Origin: Euphorbia lathyris
Lineage: Eukaryota > Streptophyta > Magnoliopsida > Malpighiales > Euphorbiaceae
Direction: 5' to 3'
Assembly (NCBI RefSeq): GCF_963576675.1
Contig: NC_088914.1
Coordinates: 21,183,001 to 21,247,000, forward strand
DNA length: 64,000 nucleotides
The position numbers and the translations under genes were made by a program. Below, piece by piece: positions 31,337-41,276 of the stretch. Under the pieces are notes generated by a model. That model did no database searches, had not been told where the DNA came from, and was given only the letters and a program-made list of their open reading frames with translations. Every line of letters starts with the position of its first letter. Position 1 is the stretch's first letter.

Positions 31337-33190
31337 ATGCAGGTAAGCCTGAGATGTGTCGAGAAGTCAAAGATGTGGTATATTAACAGCGCATGCTCGA
31401 GGCATATGACTGGTGATGAAACTCAGTTCATCACGTTTGAGCGTAAACGAGGAGGAAGTGTAAGTTTTGGAGACAACAAGAAGGGTAAGATAGTAGGGTC
31501 AGGAACCATTGGAGGTAATCCTACTATTGAATCTGTCTCCCTAGTCAGCGGACTCAAATATAACTTACTCAGCGTAGCTCAGCTATGTGACAATGGGAGA
31601 AAAGTTATATTTGATGCTACTGGATGTAAAATATACGAGGGTGAATCAAATGAGTTAATCTTAACTGCCCCTCGCATAGATAATGTCTTTATGCTAGACT
31701 TAAAGAAAAAGTTTTCAAAAACTGTATGCTTAGTATCAAAGGAAGAAAATTCCTGGCTATGGCACAGGAGACTTGGTCATGTAAGCATGGACCTCCTGGC
31801 CAAATTAGCAAGAAAGCAATTGGTTGAGGGACTGCCTGAACTTAAATTTGAAAAAGATCAATTATGCCGCGCTTGCCAAGCTGGAAAACAAACCAAACAA
31901 TCTTTTCACAGCAAAAATATTGTCTCAACTAAGCGTCCGTTAGAATTACTACACTTGGATCTCTTCGGTCCAGTCCAGCCGCTGAGTCTGGGTGGAAGAA
32001 GATTTTCCTTGGTCATTGTAGATGACTTCTCTCGGTACACTTGGGTCATCTTGCTGAGTAGCAAGGATGAAACCTTTGAGACATTTTCAAATTTGGTTAG
32101 AAAAATTGAAAATGATAAAGACCTAAAATTAGCTCACATCCGTAGCGATAATGGTGGAGAATTCAAAAACCAAAAGTTTGTTGAATTCTGTGAAGCTAGC
32201 GGCATTGACCACAATTTTTCTGCTCCTAGAACACCTCAACAAAATGGGGTTGTTGAAAGGAAGAACAGAACTATGGTTGAAATAGCCAGGACAATGCTGG
32301 ATGAGCATAGGCTTCCAAAGTATTTTTGGGGAGAGGCTGTTAACACAGCGTGCTATATTCTTAATAGGGCTCTAGTTAGACCTATATTAAAGAAAACCCC
32401 CTATGAACTTTGGAAAGGACGAAAGCCCAACATTGGATACTTTCGTGCCTTTGGCTGTAAATGTTTTATTTTAAATACCAAAGATAGCTTAGCAAAGTTT
32501 GACTCAAAAGCTGATGAGGCTATCTTTTTGGGCTACTCAACAAACAGCAAAGCATACAGAGTTTTTAATAAGCGAACTCAAGTTCTAGAAGAGTCAGTAC
32601 ATGTGGAGTTCGACGAAACTAACCCTGCAGGTAGATACCAGCCGCTGACCGAGGATGATCCACACTCAGTAACCGCTGACCAAGAACCAGCTACTGAGTC
32701 ATTCACTAAAAGGCTGACCAAGAGTAAGAGTGAACCTAAGATTACTTTCACTGACCCATCTACTTCTGCAGAGATTGTTGAAAAACAGACAGCACAAGAC
32801 ATAAATCTACCCAAAGAGATAAGGATTCCAAGAGGGCACTCAGAGAGTGCAATCCTTGATTCTGCTGGGAATACCCTGATGACGAGGAATCAACTCAGGA
32901 AGTACCTCAGCAATGTGGCCTTCGTCTCAGTACATGAACCTAAGAACTTCGCTGATGCTGAGGAAGATGAATTCTGGATGAGCGCAATGCAAGAGGAACT
33001 TGACCAATTCAGAAGAAACGATGTATGGGAGCTAGTGCCACATCCAAGGAGTCAGAAGACCATTGGAACAAGATGGGTCTTCCGCAACAAAATGGATGAG
33101 CAAGGAAATGTAGTCAGGAACAAAGCAAGGCTTGTAGCTCAGGGCTACAGTCAGCAAGAAGAATCCTTAGATATTTGCAAAGCTCAGTGA
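31337..33190 (+). pseudogene. Protease and integrase of element VI, RT deleted
   Basis: The 617-codon frame begins near the gag stop in another frame. The protease active site reads WYINSACSRHMTG: the catalytic Asp is replaced by Asn (AAC at 31385-31387), while copy VII has Asp. The integrase zinc finger (LWHRRLGH ... CRACQAGK) and core follow: HLDLFGPVQ, HIRSDNGGEFKN and NGVVERKNRTMVEIA carry the DDE residues. The C-terminal part runs into the start of RT ([14 protein letters not shown]) and then breaks. Compared with VII, about 769 bp of RT is missing, with TTCTT/AAGAA at both edges. Confidence 0.9.
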
Positions 33191-33699
33191 ACGCAGGTTT
33201 ATGGTATCCCAATACTCATGATTTCACACTCATCGGATACACCGACGCTGACTATGGACGGGATAAGCTGGAACGAAAAAGCACCTCTGGAGGATGTCAC
33301 TTTTTAGGAAGCTGTCTTGTATCCTGGTTCAGCAAAAAGCAGGCGTCAGTAGCCTTGTCTACCACTGAAGCTGAGTACATTGCTGCTGGTCATTGTGTTG
33401 CTCAAGTCCTATGGATTAAGCAACAGCTTGAAGACTATGGTGTTCAAACAAAGACAATTGAAGTCAAATGTGACAACAAAAGTGCAATTGATCTTTCAAA
33501 GAACCCAATTCAACACAGCAGAATGAAGCATGTCAGCATCAGACATCACTTCATTAGAGATCATGTACTCAAGGGTGAGATCAAGCTGACCTTTGTCCCA
33601 ACGGACGAGCAGCTTACGGATATCTTCACGAAGCCACTGGCCCGTGAGCAGTTCAGCATACTGAGAGAAGCTATTGGTATGTTTAATCCTCTTCAGTAA
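33175..33699 (+). pseudogene. RNase H domain of element VI
   Basis: After the RT deletion the frame resumes at SSVNAGLWYPN and encodes a copia RNase H: YTDADYGRDKLERKSTSGG (Asp), ALSTTEAEYIAAG (Glu), VKCDNKSAIDLSKNP (Asp) and RMKHVSIRHHFIRDHV. It ends with the conserved pol tail QLTDIFTKPLAREQF and a TAA at 33697-33699. The domain itself is intact but separated from its RT and shifted relative to integrase. Confidence 0.9.
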
Positions 33700-34052
33700 A
33701 TTCCTGAACTAAATGAATATGCATGCTGAGCGAATTACTATATTGAATGATTGTTTTTGCTGAGTACTTATTAAAATTAATTGAACAACATATACTGAGT
33801 AAATTTGCACACTGAGTAAGTTAGTTTAAACTTAGAAATAATCCCTTTATGCAATACTGACCACTCAGAATATGAAACGCTTAGTATTCTAAACGCTGAG
33901 TGTTAGATCCGTTAGAATAAATGCAAAAGCACGCGTATAGCCACCTAGGATGATGTACGCGCCGAATGTGTCATAAATGCCAGGATCATTGTCGGTTCAC
34001 AATCCCGAGGCAAAACTGACACATGGATTCGTTAAGATCCACACTTCACCGC
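33700..34052 (+). other. pol-ORF3 intergenic region of element VI
   Basis: About 200 bp rich in CTGAG(T)/CTCAG words is followed from about 33925 by a block strongly conserved with copy VII (58230-58092). The block contains ACGCG(T/A)ATAGCCACCTAGG, GTGTCATAAATGCCAG and GACACATGGAT. It leads into the TATA box at 34053. Confidence 0.7.
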
Positions 34053-34060
34053 TATAAATA
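34053..34060 (+). promoter_or_regulatory. Putative internal promoter (TATA box) for ORF3 of element VI
   Basis: CTATAAATAATGGG lies 105 bp upstream of the ORF3 ATG (34165). Element VII has the same box (58091-58084, minus) about 103 bp before its ORF3 ATG, in a block conserved over roughly 250 bp. This is far from the LTR promoter, so ORF3 may have its own transcript. No expression evidence is available here. Confidence 0.55.
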
Positions 34061-34164
34061 ATGGGTAAATTCCCATTGTTTTCTCTTTACGACTACCGAA
34101 TTCTAAGGCAAGGAAAGCTTTCTCTCTAAAAACTCTCAAAGATTCCCAAACGCATTCTTCAACT

Positions 34165-37080
34165 ATGACTAAAGTTTCATTCAACATTTCCGGTGCCGGC
34201 CACCCTAAGCCCAGCTCCGATGAAACTTCCAGGCAAACCTCTGTGCCGGAATCTACCAAGGCCACCTCGCCGAGCAAAGGAAAAACTGGCCAAACCTCCT
34301 CTGGTAAGGGAAAGCCTGAAAAAGTCAGGACCTATTCAAAGGTCTTCGAAAACGTCCGAGAATGGAAGGTTGAGCCCTCAAGATGGGTATCTGAAGCCTT
34401 CGTACAATCCGAACAACCCTTCTATGAGTGGATTTCGCAGAATGGATGGACTGAGCTGTTTTCGATTAGGGATCCCACCTATCCTGACCTTGTAAAGGAG
34501 TTTTACCACAACCTTCGCGTTGCCAATGATAACCAGGACTACTTGGTAACCGTGGTGAAAGAGAAAACCATCTTCATCAACCCTCTCTACCTAGGGAATC
34601 TGCTCAAGTTAAAAACTGAGGGAGCAAGGCTAAGGAGATCTGGAGATCAAGATGGTACTGGGTACGAGGTCAACTTCTGTAAACCTGTAGGCTACTCAGG
34701 AGAAGTATCCAGTTCCTCCATGGGTCAGCACCAGAAGATGGCTCATTATCTGCTGAGTTATTTTATCTATCCTAAGATTAACTGCACCACCTTAGCAACA
34801 AACTTCGAGCAATGCTTCATCTGGCATATGTTGACGTACAAGCCGATCAACATGCCAGTATTCCTCGTTGCTGGCTTCCTAAGGAGTACCGGAACTCTAA
34901 GGCTAGGATCACTCATCACCAGGATCCTCATTGATCATCAGGTAGACCTAACTGATGAAGTAGAAGCTAAAGGATCTGAGATCACAGCAGCTTCACTGAG
35001 AGCGTTGAAGTTCGGTCAGCCTCTAAAGAAAGGAAAAGCTGCTGCTGCTGCTGCTGGACAAGCTGAGGAAACAGTTGTTCCGCAGAAAGGGAAAAGAACT
35101 AAGGCCCCCACTTCTCGTAAGAGGAAAGCTATTGAGACTCCTTCACATGATACTGAGTCTCCAGCTAAGAGGCAAAAGTCAGCTGGTACTAAGGGTCAGG
35201 AGATACCTAAGTCAGCTGATAAACGAAGCAGGCAAGATGAGCCTGAAACTGAGGACAGAGCTGATGCTGATGTGCAACCTCAGAAGAAGCACAAGTCTTC
35301 TACACTGACTCCCCTCGATGCTATCCCTACTGACATTGTTGTGCCTGGTGACTCTCACTTCACACAATGTTTAGGAACTGTGTCTGAGGACCAAGAAGAA
35401 GAAGTGCATCTGGACGGCCAGTTTATTGCACAAGTCGAGGAAGAACTAGATGGTGATAGTTCAGAAGATGATGAAGAAGAAGAGGCCAGCGGTCAGGATG
35501 ACGCTGAGGATGATGAGGAAACAACCAGTGAGGTTGCAGCTGAGCAAGCCCATACTGTGTTGGCTGCTGGAGAAGACCAAGAACTTGACCAACATAATGT
35601 TGATCAAGTCCAAGTACAAGCTGACCAGTTTAATAATGAGCAACAAGAATCTTCTCTATCTCACTCAAGAGAGTCTATACAGGCTGACAATCCTCCTAGA
35701 AAAAGAAGGTTGGTTAAGGCATGTGAGAAGACAGTTAGTGAGCCTCCTGTACAACCACCAAGTCTTCCTGACTTCGTTATTCAAAAGCCAACCCAGGACC
35801 CTTCTGCTCTGAAGCTAAAATTTTTCAAACGACAACAACCTTCTACTACATCGGCATCTATAGAAAAGCAAGCCTCTGTTTCTTCTCAACAGGAACATGC
35901 CGACTTAAGTGCTTCCGCCACCTCAACAAGTCAGGTTGAGGCGATTACTGTCAATGCTGTCCATCCAAGCATTGTGCTGACTCCAAATGTATCTGCACTC
36001 GTCAGCACCAACAGTATTCGAATTTCTACTTCTCCAATTAACATCTCTGCCGATCAATCAACCTTACCAGAACCTCAAGTGCAGATTGGAACAACACTTC
36101 CAGTCACTGACCATATCATTCCTTTGACTCCTCCTTCCACCGGTCATACTGATGCATCTGGACAATTGAATGAAGGTTCCTTAAGCTACATGAATGTCAC
36201 TGAGTCTGGCAAATGCATCATCGACTCAGTACAAACCTTAATCAAAGACCTTCAACAATCGCCTACTCCTGCTGCTGGGTCTTCTAATATGGCGACTACT
36301 CAGCTTTCCCAAGTAACTCAGCTTCTGAACGAAGTTAAGGGATTTAAGGACTTGCTGGGTATCATCATCTCCTATCAAACACAGCAAGCTAAGCAGGATT
36401 CCATCTCCAAGCTGGCCGAGATCCAGCTGACAACTATGCAACACTTAACCGCTCTACAACAGCAAGTACAGAACTTGTCAGCTGTGAACCCTGGATATGC
36501 AACTTCTGATGAAGTAAAGATGCTCTTTGCTCAGCTTCACACCGAGCAACTCAAGACCAATGAGCAAATGGTTTCTTACTCTCAGTGCTCAGTGGAGCAA
36601 ATTGGTGAAGCTGTTCGATTGCTGAATATGAACAAGCAGGAGATGGACACTGACGCAATGAAACAAAACGAGATGCTGTCTATCACAAGACAAACCTTCA
36701 ATCACATACGTCACACAAATGTTCAGCGTCAGTACTTTGACACCTACTTACTCAAAACCTTTCATCAAGTCATTGCTGGACTGACTGACGCGCTTATATG
36801 GATTGGTAAGTCTGAAGCTTTCATCGTCAGTATGATCAGCGCTGCCGCACTCAATATACCTGATGAAGTCTCAAATCAGGGAGTTGCCATTTTTGATGGT
36901 GTCAATGAAAGTGCTGACCGACTTAAAGCACTGTCCAACGAACTAACCAGGGCTGTCTTAACCGACAGCTTTAGGATTCCTCCTCCCGTTGCTGACAAAA
37001 CGGGGGAGAAAGAACAAGCGAGAACACAACCAAGAACACAGCATGGATCTAGTCAATCCCAACAAAATAAAAAGAAATAG
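34165..37080 (+). CDS. ORF3: extra 971-residue protein of SIRE-type element VI
   Basis: An intact 971-codon sense ORF between pol and the 3' LTR. Residues 1-65 are Ser/Thr/Lys-rich. About 70-285 form a compact region (EQPFYEWISQNGWTELFSI, FYHNLRVANDN, CFIWHMLTYKPINMPVFL) resembling the putative plant transposon protein domain found in various plant elements. About 290-375 is basic with nuclear-signal-like KGKRTKAPTSRKRKA. About 405-460 is strongly acidic (SSEDDEEEEASGQDD). 500-700 is Ser/Thr/Gln/Pro-rich. 720-900 is Gln-rich and coiled-coil-like. The end is basic. I see no signal peptide or clear membrane span, so it does not look like a classical Env. Copy VII encodes a diverged homologue. 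Confidence 0.8.
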   Translation: MTKVSFNISGAGHPKPSSDETSRQTSVPESTKATSPSKGKTGQTSSGKGKPEKVRTYSKVFENVREWKVEPSRWVSEAFVQSEQPFYEWISQNGWTELFSIRDPTYPDLVKEFYHNLRVANDNQDYLVTVVKEKTIFINPLYLGNLLKLKTEGARLRRSGDQDGTGYEVNFCKPVGYSGEVSSSSMGQHQKMAHYLLSYFIYPKINCTTLATNFEQCFIWHMLTYKPINMPVFLVAGFLRSTGTLRLGSLITRILIDHQVDLTDEVEAKGSEITAASLRALKFGQPLKKGKAAAAAAGQAEETVVPQKGKRTKAPTSRKRKAIETPSHDTESPAKRQKSAGTKGQEIPKSADKRSRQDEPETEDRADADVQPQKKHKSSTLTPLDAIPTDIVVPGDSHFTQCLGTVSEDQEEEVHLDGQFIAQVEEELDGDSSEDDEEEEASGQDDAEDDEETTSEVAAEQAHTVLAAGEDQELDQHNVDQVQVQADQFNNEQQESSLSHSRESIQADNPPRKRRLVKACEKTVSEPPVQPPSLPDFVIQKPTQDPSALKLKFFKRQQPSTTSASIEKQASVSSQQEHADLSASATSTSQVEAITVNAVHPSIVLTPNVSALVSTNSIRISTSPINISADQSTLPEPQVQIGTTLPVTDHIIPLTPPSTGHTDASGQLNEGSLSYMNVTESGKCIIDSVQTLIKDLQQSPTPAAGSSNMATTQLSQVTQLLNEVKGFKDLLGIIISYQTQQAKQDSISKLAEIQLTTMQHLTALQQQVQNLSAVNPGYATSDEVKMLFAQLHTEQLKTNEQMVSYSQCSVEQIGEAVRLLNMNKQEMDTDAMKQNEMLSITRQTFNHIRHTNVQRQYFDTYLLKTFHQVIAGLTDALIWIGKSEAFIVSMISAAALNIPDEVSNQGVAIFDGVNESADRLKALSNELTRAVLTDSFRIPPPVADKTGEKEQARTQPRTQHGSSQSQQNKKK

Positions 37081-37091
37081 ATATAGGCTAG

Positions 37092-38480
37092 TGTCGAATC
37101 CACCAAAAATAAAATATAACTTCACAGCCCTCAGGCTTACACAAGGGTAAGCAAAGGTCGTACCCAAAGGACTAATACTGATCTAATTGTAAATATAACC
37201 AAGCAAATAAATAAAAAGTAAAAAGGGGGAATTGGAATAGTTGATTGCTAAATTGACAATAGTAATAGAGTTGAGTTGAAATTGAATAAAATGATTAATT
37301 AGAATTTCAGCTAAGGGGTTCTCATGCAAGGAATTTAGTTAGTCTTGATCATTGACATAAATGATGTTTCTTCTAAATTGCATATCAGACTAGTTTGGTA
37401 TATTCTTCCTAAATAATGAATTAACCAAGTAAGACTATAGTTAACTCCTAATTAACGAATAACCTTACCTCAGCGGCTAAGATTCAACCCGTTAACAGCG
37501 TTAGGAATTAGAAGAACCTAATCTAAGCCAACCGATTCTCAGCGATATCGATTCAGAAACTTAATTACTCATTCACTTGATGTGATAAAGTCGAAAATAG
37601 ATGTATTAATGTCACGTGGAGAGTTCTTAGTTTGTCAATCTGATTATCCCCAAATACAATCTAGATTTCAACTTTATAGCATCAATTGCTACTAACTCAG
37701 ATTTAACTAAATAATGACTCGTTGATTATCTAGTTTAATCAGACAGCTATATGCCAGTTTAATCAAATGAACAATTGGCCATATCATTCAAAAGCAAACT
37801 AACAATTGAGATAAAATCTCTAAACACAGTGAATAAACAAATGATATGAATAAAGAGAAAATACTAGAAGAGAAACGATCTCACAATACTTGAAGATTCC
37901 TGCCTTTGAATTATCCCTTAACCGAAATAAAGGGTTTAGCTATGAATAGCCATAAAGAACAAAATAAATGTTTCGAGATTCCCAGTATGAAAGTTACGTT
38001 CTCTAGGAATGTAAAAGTCTAAGAAAGAAGAGAGAGATAATCTAATCTAAAACCTAATGTTTTGTAGAGAAAATATATCCCTAAAAATTAGCTAACAAAA
38101 TAATATCTTTCCCAATTACAAATCTTTTCTAATCTTCCATATCTCCTAATTTCGTGCATGCTTAGTCATTCCCAACTGTCCAGGTTCATTCTTGATAGAA
38201 TAAGGGAGAGTCCTGATCAATTCTGGAGTCTGCGATTCCCGAAATCCTTAGTCTTGGGCAAGACTAACTCCATTTTCGTTTCAGCTCCTCTGAATCAGCT
38301 CCAAATTCCCTTTTAGTCCAAATTTGTTTCAAGTTAAGTCCAATTCTGCTCCTTTTAATCATTTGAGTCCTGTGGAGACAAATCATACCAAAACAAGCAA
38401 TAATATCCGAAATAACACTAAATTAATTAAATAACCTAGCACTAAAGTGGACATTTGAACGTTGAATTGGACACTTATCA
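37092..38480 (-). repeat. 3' LTR of element V (complete)
   Basis: 1389 bp. It contains the perfect palindrome TTAGTCTTGGGCAAGACTAA at 38248-38267. The part 37248-38323 is absent from the other LTR. Confidence 0.92.
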
Positions 38481-41276
38481 AAACACCCCACACTTACCTA
38501 ATGCTTGTCCCTAAGCATATAAGATCATGTCAACAGTTCTTTACTCTTATGATTTCGTGTTTACCAACCTTTCCCGATGCCCCCTCATAATGTAAAGATT
38601 ATCAGCCATCAACTCTTAAAGCCAAGACATTATTCATGTTTAAACATACAATGTAACCACTTGAAAAATCTCAGCAAACAAGCTTTTGACCATGTACATA
38701 AGGTATGAATTAAAATCAACAACACCCTCACGGAAATCGCTCATTGCACTCAAGTGTTTAGGCTATAATTAATTTCAAGAAATCACTCATGTCGCAACCT
38801 AGAATGAAATTACCATAAGCTTGCCAATATATCAAATCTCCACCACTTAGTATGAATTCAAGACACTAAATCAAAGGGACTTAAAACAGGGTGTAGTGTA
38901 GGCTGGGGTTAAGGTTTGGAAAGGAAATGAGGAAGAAAGGGAAATCGAGAGTAATAAAAATGTACATTTACTCTGAAAATGGCCAAAATGGAATCAAGAC
39001 ACGATTATTTACAAACGGCTCACAATTCTTAAACTTCAGAATGAATGAATGTTAAGACAAACTTAAAAAAAACTATAGACATACTGAAATGAATAAGTTA
39101 ACGAAACATTTTTTTTCTTTTTTTTCTTTTTGCTTTTGTTTTTTCTTTTTTTTTGTGCCTCTGATTTTTTCTTTTTCTCTTTTTTTTTTCTTTGAGGCTT
39201 TTTTTTGTTTCTTTTTTTTCTAAAGATAATATTTCAAACTAGAATAAGAAAGCTACTACTTTCCAAGCTAATGTCCATTTAGACACCTTTTGAAGCACAA
39301 CCACATATAAGCAAAAGGCTTGTGCTAAATCCTCATACTTTGATGAGCTTGTGGTTAATTCGAATATGGAGATTGCTTAAAGCAATAGCTAAACACATAA
39401 ATAAGCGAGAGAATGTACAGACTCTGATGGCTAGAACATCCCTGGCCAAGGGATGTGAACAGGGGTATGTCAAGAATGGGGAAAGGCTCAAATGTGGCTA
39501 ACTAAGGGCTGGTACTGTTATTTTTTTGTTAGTCCTGGACAAGACTAAGGGTGCAAAGTTTATTTTGAAATGGCTAACAGAAAAAAAACATACTGCCCTT
39601 ATCATTTTTAATACTCGAATACATCAATGTGGTCTCGAAATGCATAACATGGCAAGTTCTAGAATTTCAAACTAGAATTGGACAACACTCAGAAAAATAT
39701 AGAACAAAGTGTAATGTTTTTGTTCTTTCATTTAGGCTCAAAAACTTTCCAAAAATTGGGGTAAATTGGTGTTGTTTCATTCAAAACGTCTGTCATGTAA
39801 TGGAAAATTAATCAAGTGGTTCATATGCATGCTCAAGACAATTGTGCAACCCTGACCTTTTAAAATCGACAGCTTTACTCAAAACAAGACTAAGGGGTTT
39901 CAGTGCTAAGTTGGCAACCTAGTTTCAACCGAGTGCAAAACTGAGAGCTAGCATTGTTATTTCTAGGGACAAAACAAAGGGTGGACACCCCACACTATTG
40001 CAGACAAAAATAGACAGAAATTCTGGAAAGAACAGGCATAGAATGAGGCAATGTATCAGTATATCTCTATGAAAGTTAGACAAAATCAAAACAAACAAAC
40101 AAAATACACTTCTATATCAAAAAACCCTCCCCCACTTTCTCCTCGTACTGTCTCAGTGCGGAATTCACAAAATTAGGGGCGAAGGACAGCAAACACCACA
40201 ACGAAAAAGATAAAATTCAAACTAAAAACAAAACATAAACGAGTTGTGGAAAAGCTTACTGCCCCTTTTGGAGGAGGTATTGTTCGGCTTTCTGGTACGG
40301 CTGAAGTTTCTACCGATGTAACATCAAAAGAGTTCAACAGTGCTTGTGACTGTGGTGTTGTAAGCGGTGGAACTGTATGAACCTGTCGGAGTCATGATCG
40401 ACAATGGTAAGGTCCGATGTTTCTTTTTAGCAAGGAGGTTGGAGGGACGGCTTCCTCCTGATTGCGACGGTGATAGAACTGACGGTCCTGAGGTTAAAGG
40501 AGGGGTTCCACTGCTCATCGCAATGCTGAAGTGAGAAATTGAAGGAAAGTAAAAGAAGACAAAAGGAAGAAATAAAATAATAAATAAATCGAAAATTAAA
40601 GATTGAAGGAAGTAGAAGTTGGTGATGTTGGTGAAATTAAATGGTGGTGATGTTGAGTTGATCAAATAAAATTAAATAAATGGAAGGAAAAGTTGGGTTG
40701 GTGAGGTGATGTGAGTGGAATTCAAAAGAAAAGAGAAAAGAAATGGAATAAAATAAACAAAGATCCAGGAAAGTGGAGGTTGAGATGGTGATGCTCAGGT
40801 TTTGGAATTGGAGAATGGGATAGGAATTGGAAGTAGCGGTGGTGGGACTTAGTGCCGTAGACGGATCGAATAAAAGGAAGGTGGCGGTGTTGAGGGTTTG
40901 GATGATGGGTAGCGTAATTAGGAATGCGGAGTGAGGCGGTGAAATTGTGGTTTTCTTTTTTTTTTTTTACCCCTCACTTCTCTAGTTTTCATTCTAAACA
41001 CTTTTGGGCTTCCATTAACTCCATAACTCTTTCTCTTGGGCCTTTATTCCTCCATCATTTTCTTTCCTTCACACCTGAAAATCAAAACTCAACAATTGAA
41101 GCCTTTGGAGAAGATGATGTTAGTTAAGTTAGTTGTTGCAAATAAAAAACAAATAAATAAATAAATCAAATGAAAATGAAATTATGAACATTAGTCTTGG
41201 GCAAGACTAAAACTGGGTTGCCTCCCAATAGCGCCTCTAGTTAGCGTCTATGGCCAGACGTTCTTGAGCTCTAAGG
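38481..41276 (-). other. Non-coding 3' region of element V
   Basis: The purine tract (minus AAGTGTGGGGTGTTT) abuts the LTR at 38481, with a stem-loop TGCTTAGGGACAAGCA beside it. Further palindrome relatives lie at 39529-39548 and 41191-41210 (the latter perfect), a half-site at about 39885, a T-rich run at 39108-39225, and a hairpin TGGGTTGCCTCCCA at 41214-41227. A 113-codon minus frame at 40324-40665 has no recognisable domain. No RT or integrase and no Athila env-like ORF can be seen. Confidence 0.7.

Noticed and set aside
34165..37080. Calling ORF3 an envelope gene
   Set aside because: No signal peptide, membrane span or fusion-type motif is visible; basic, acidic and coiled regions point elsewhere.
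40324..40665. 113-codon minus frame in element V as a gene
   Set aside because: No motif, low complexity, and no equivalent that I recognise in Athila elements.
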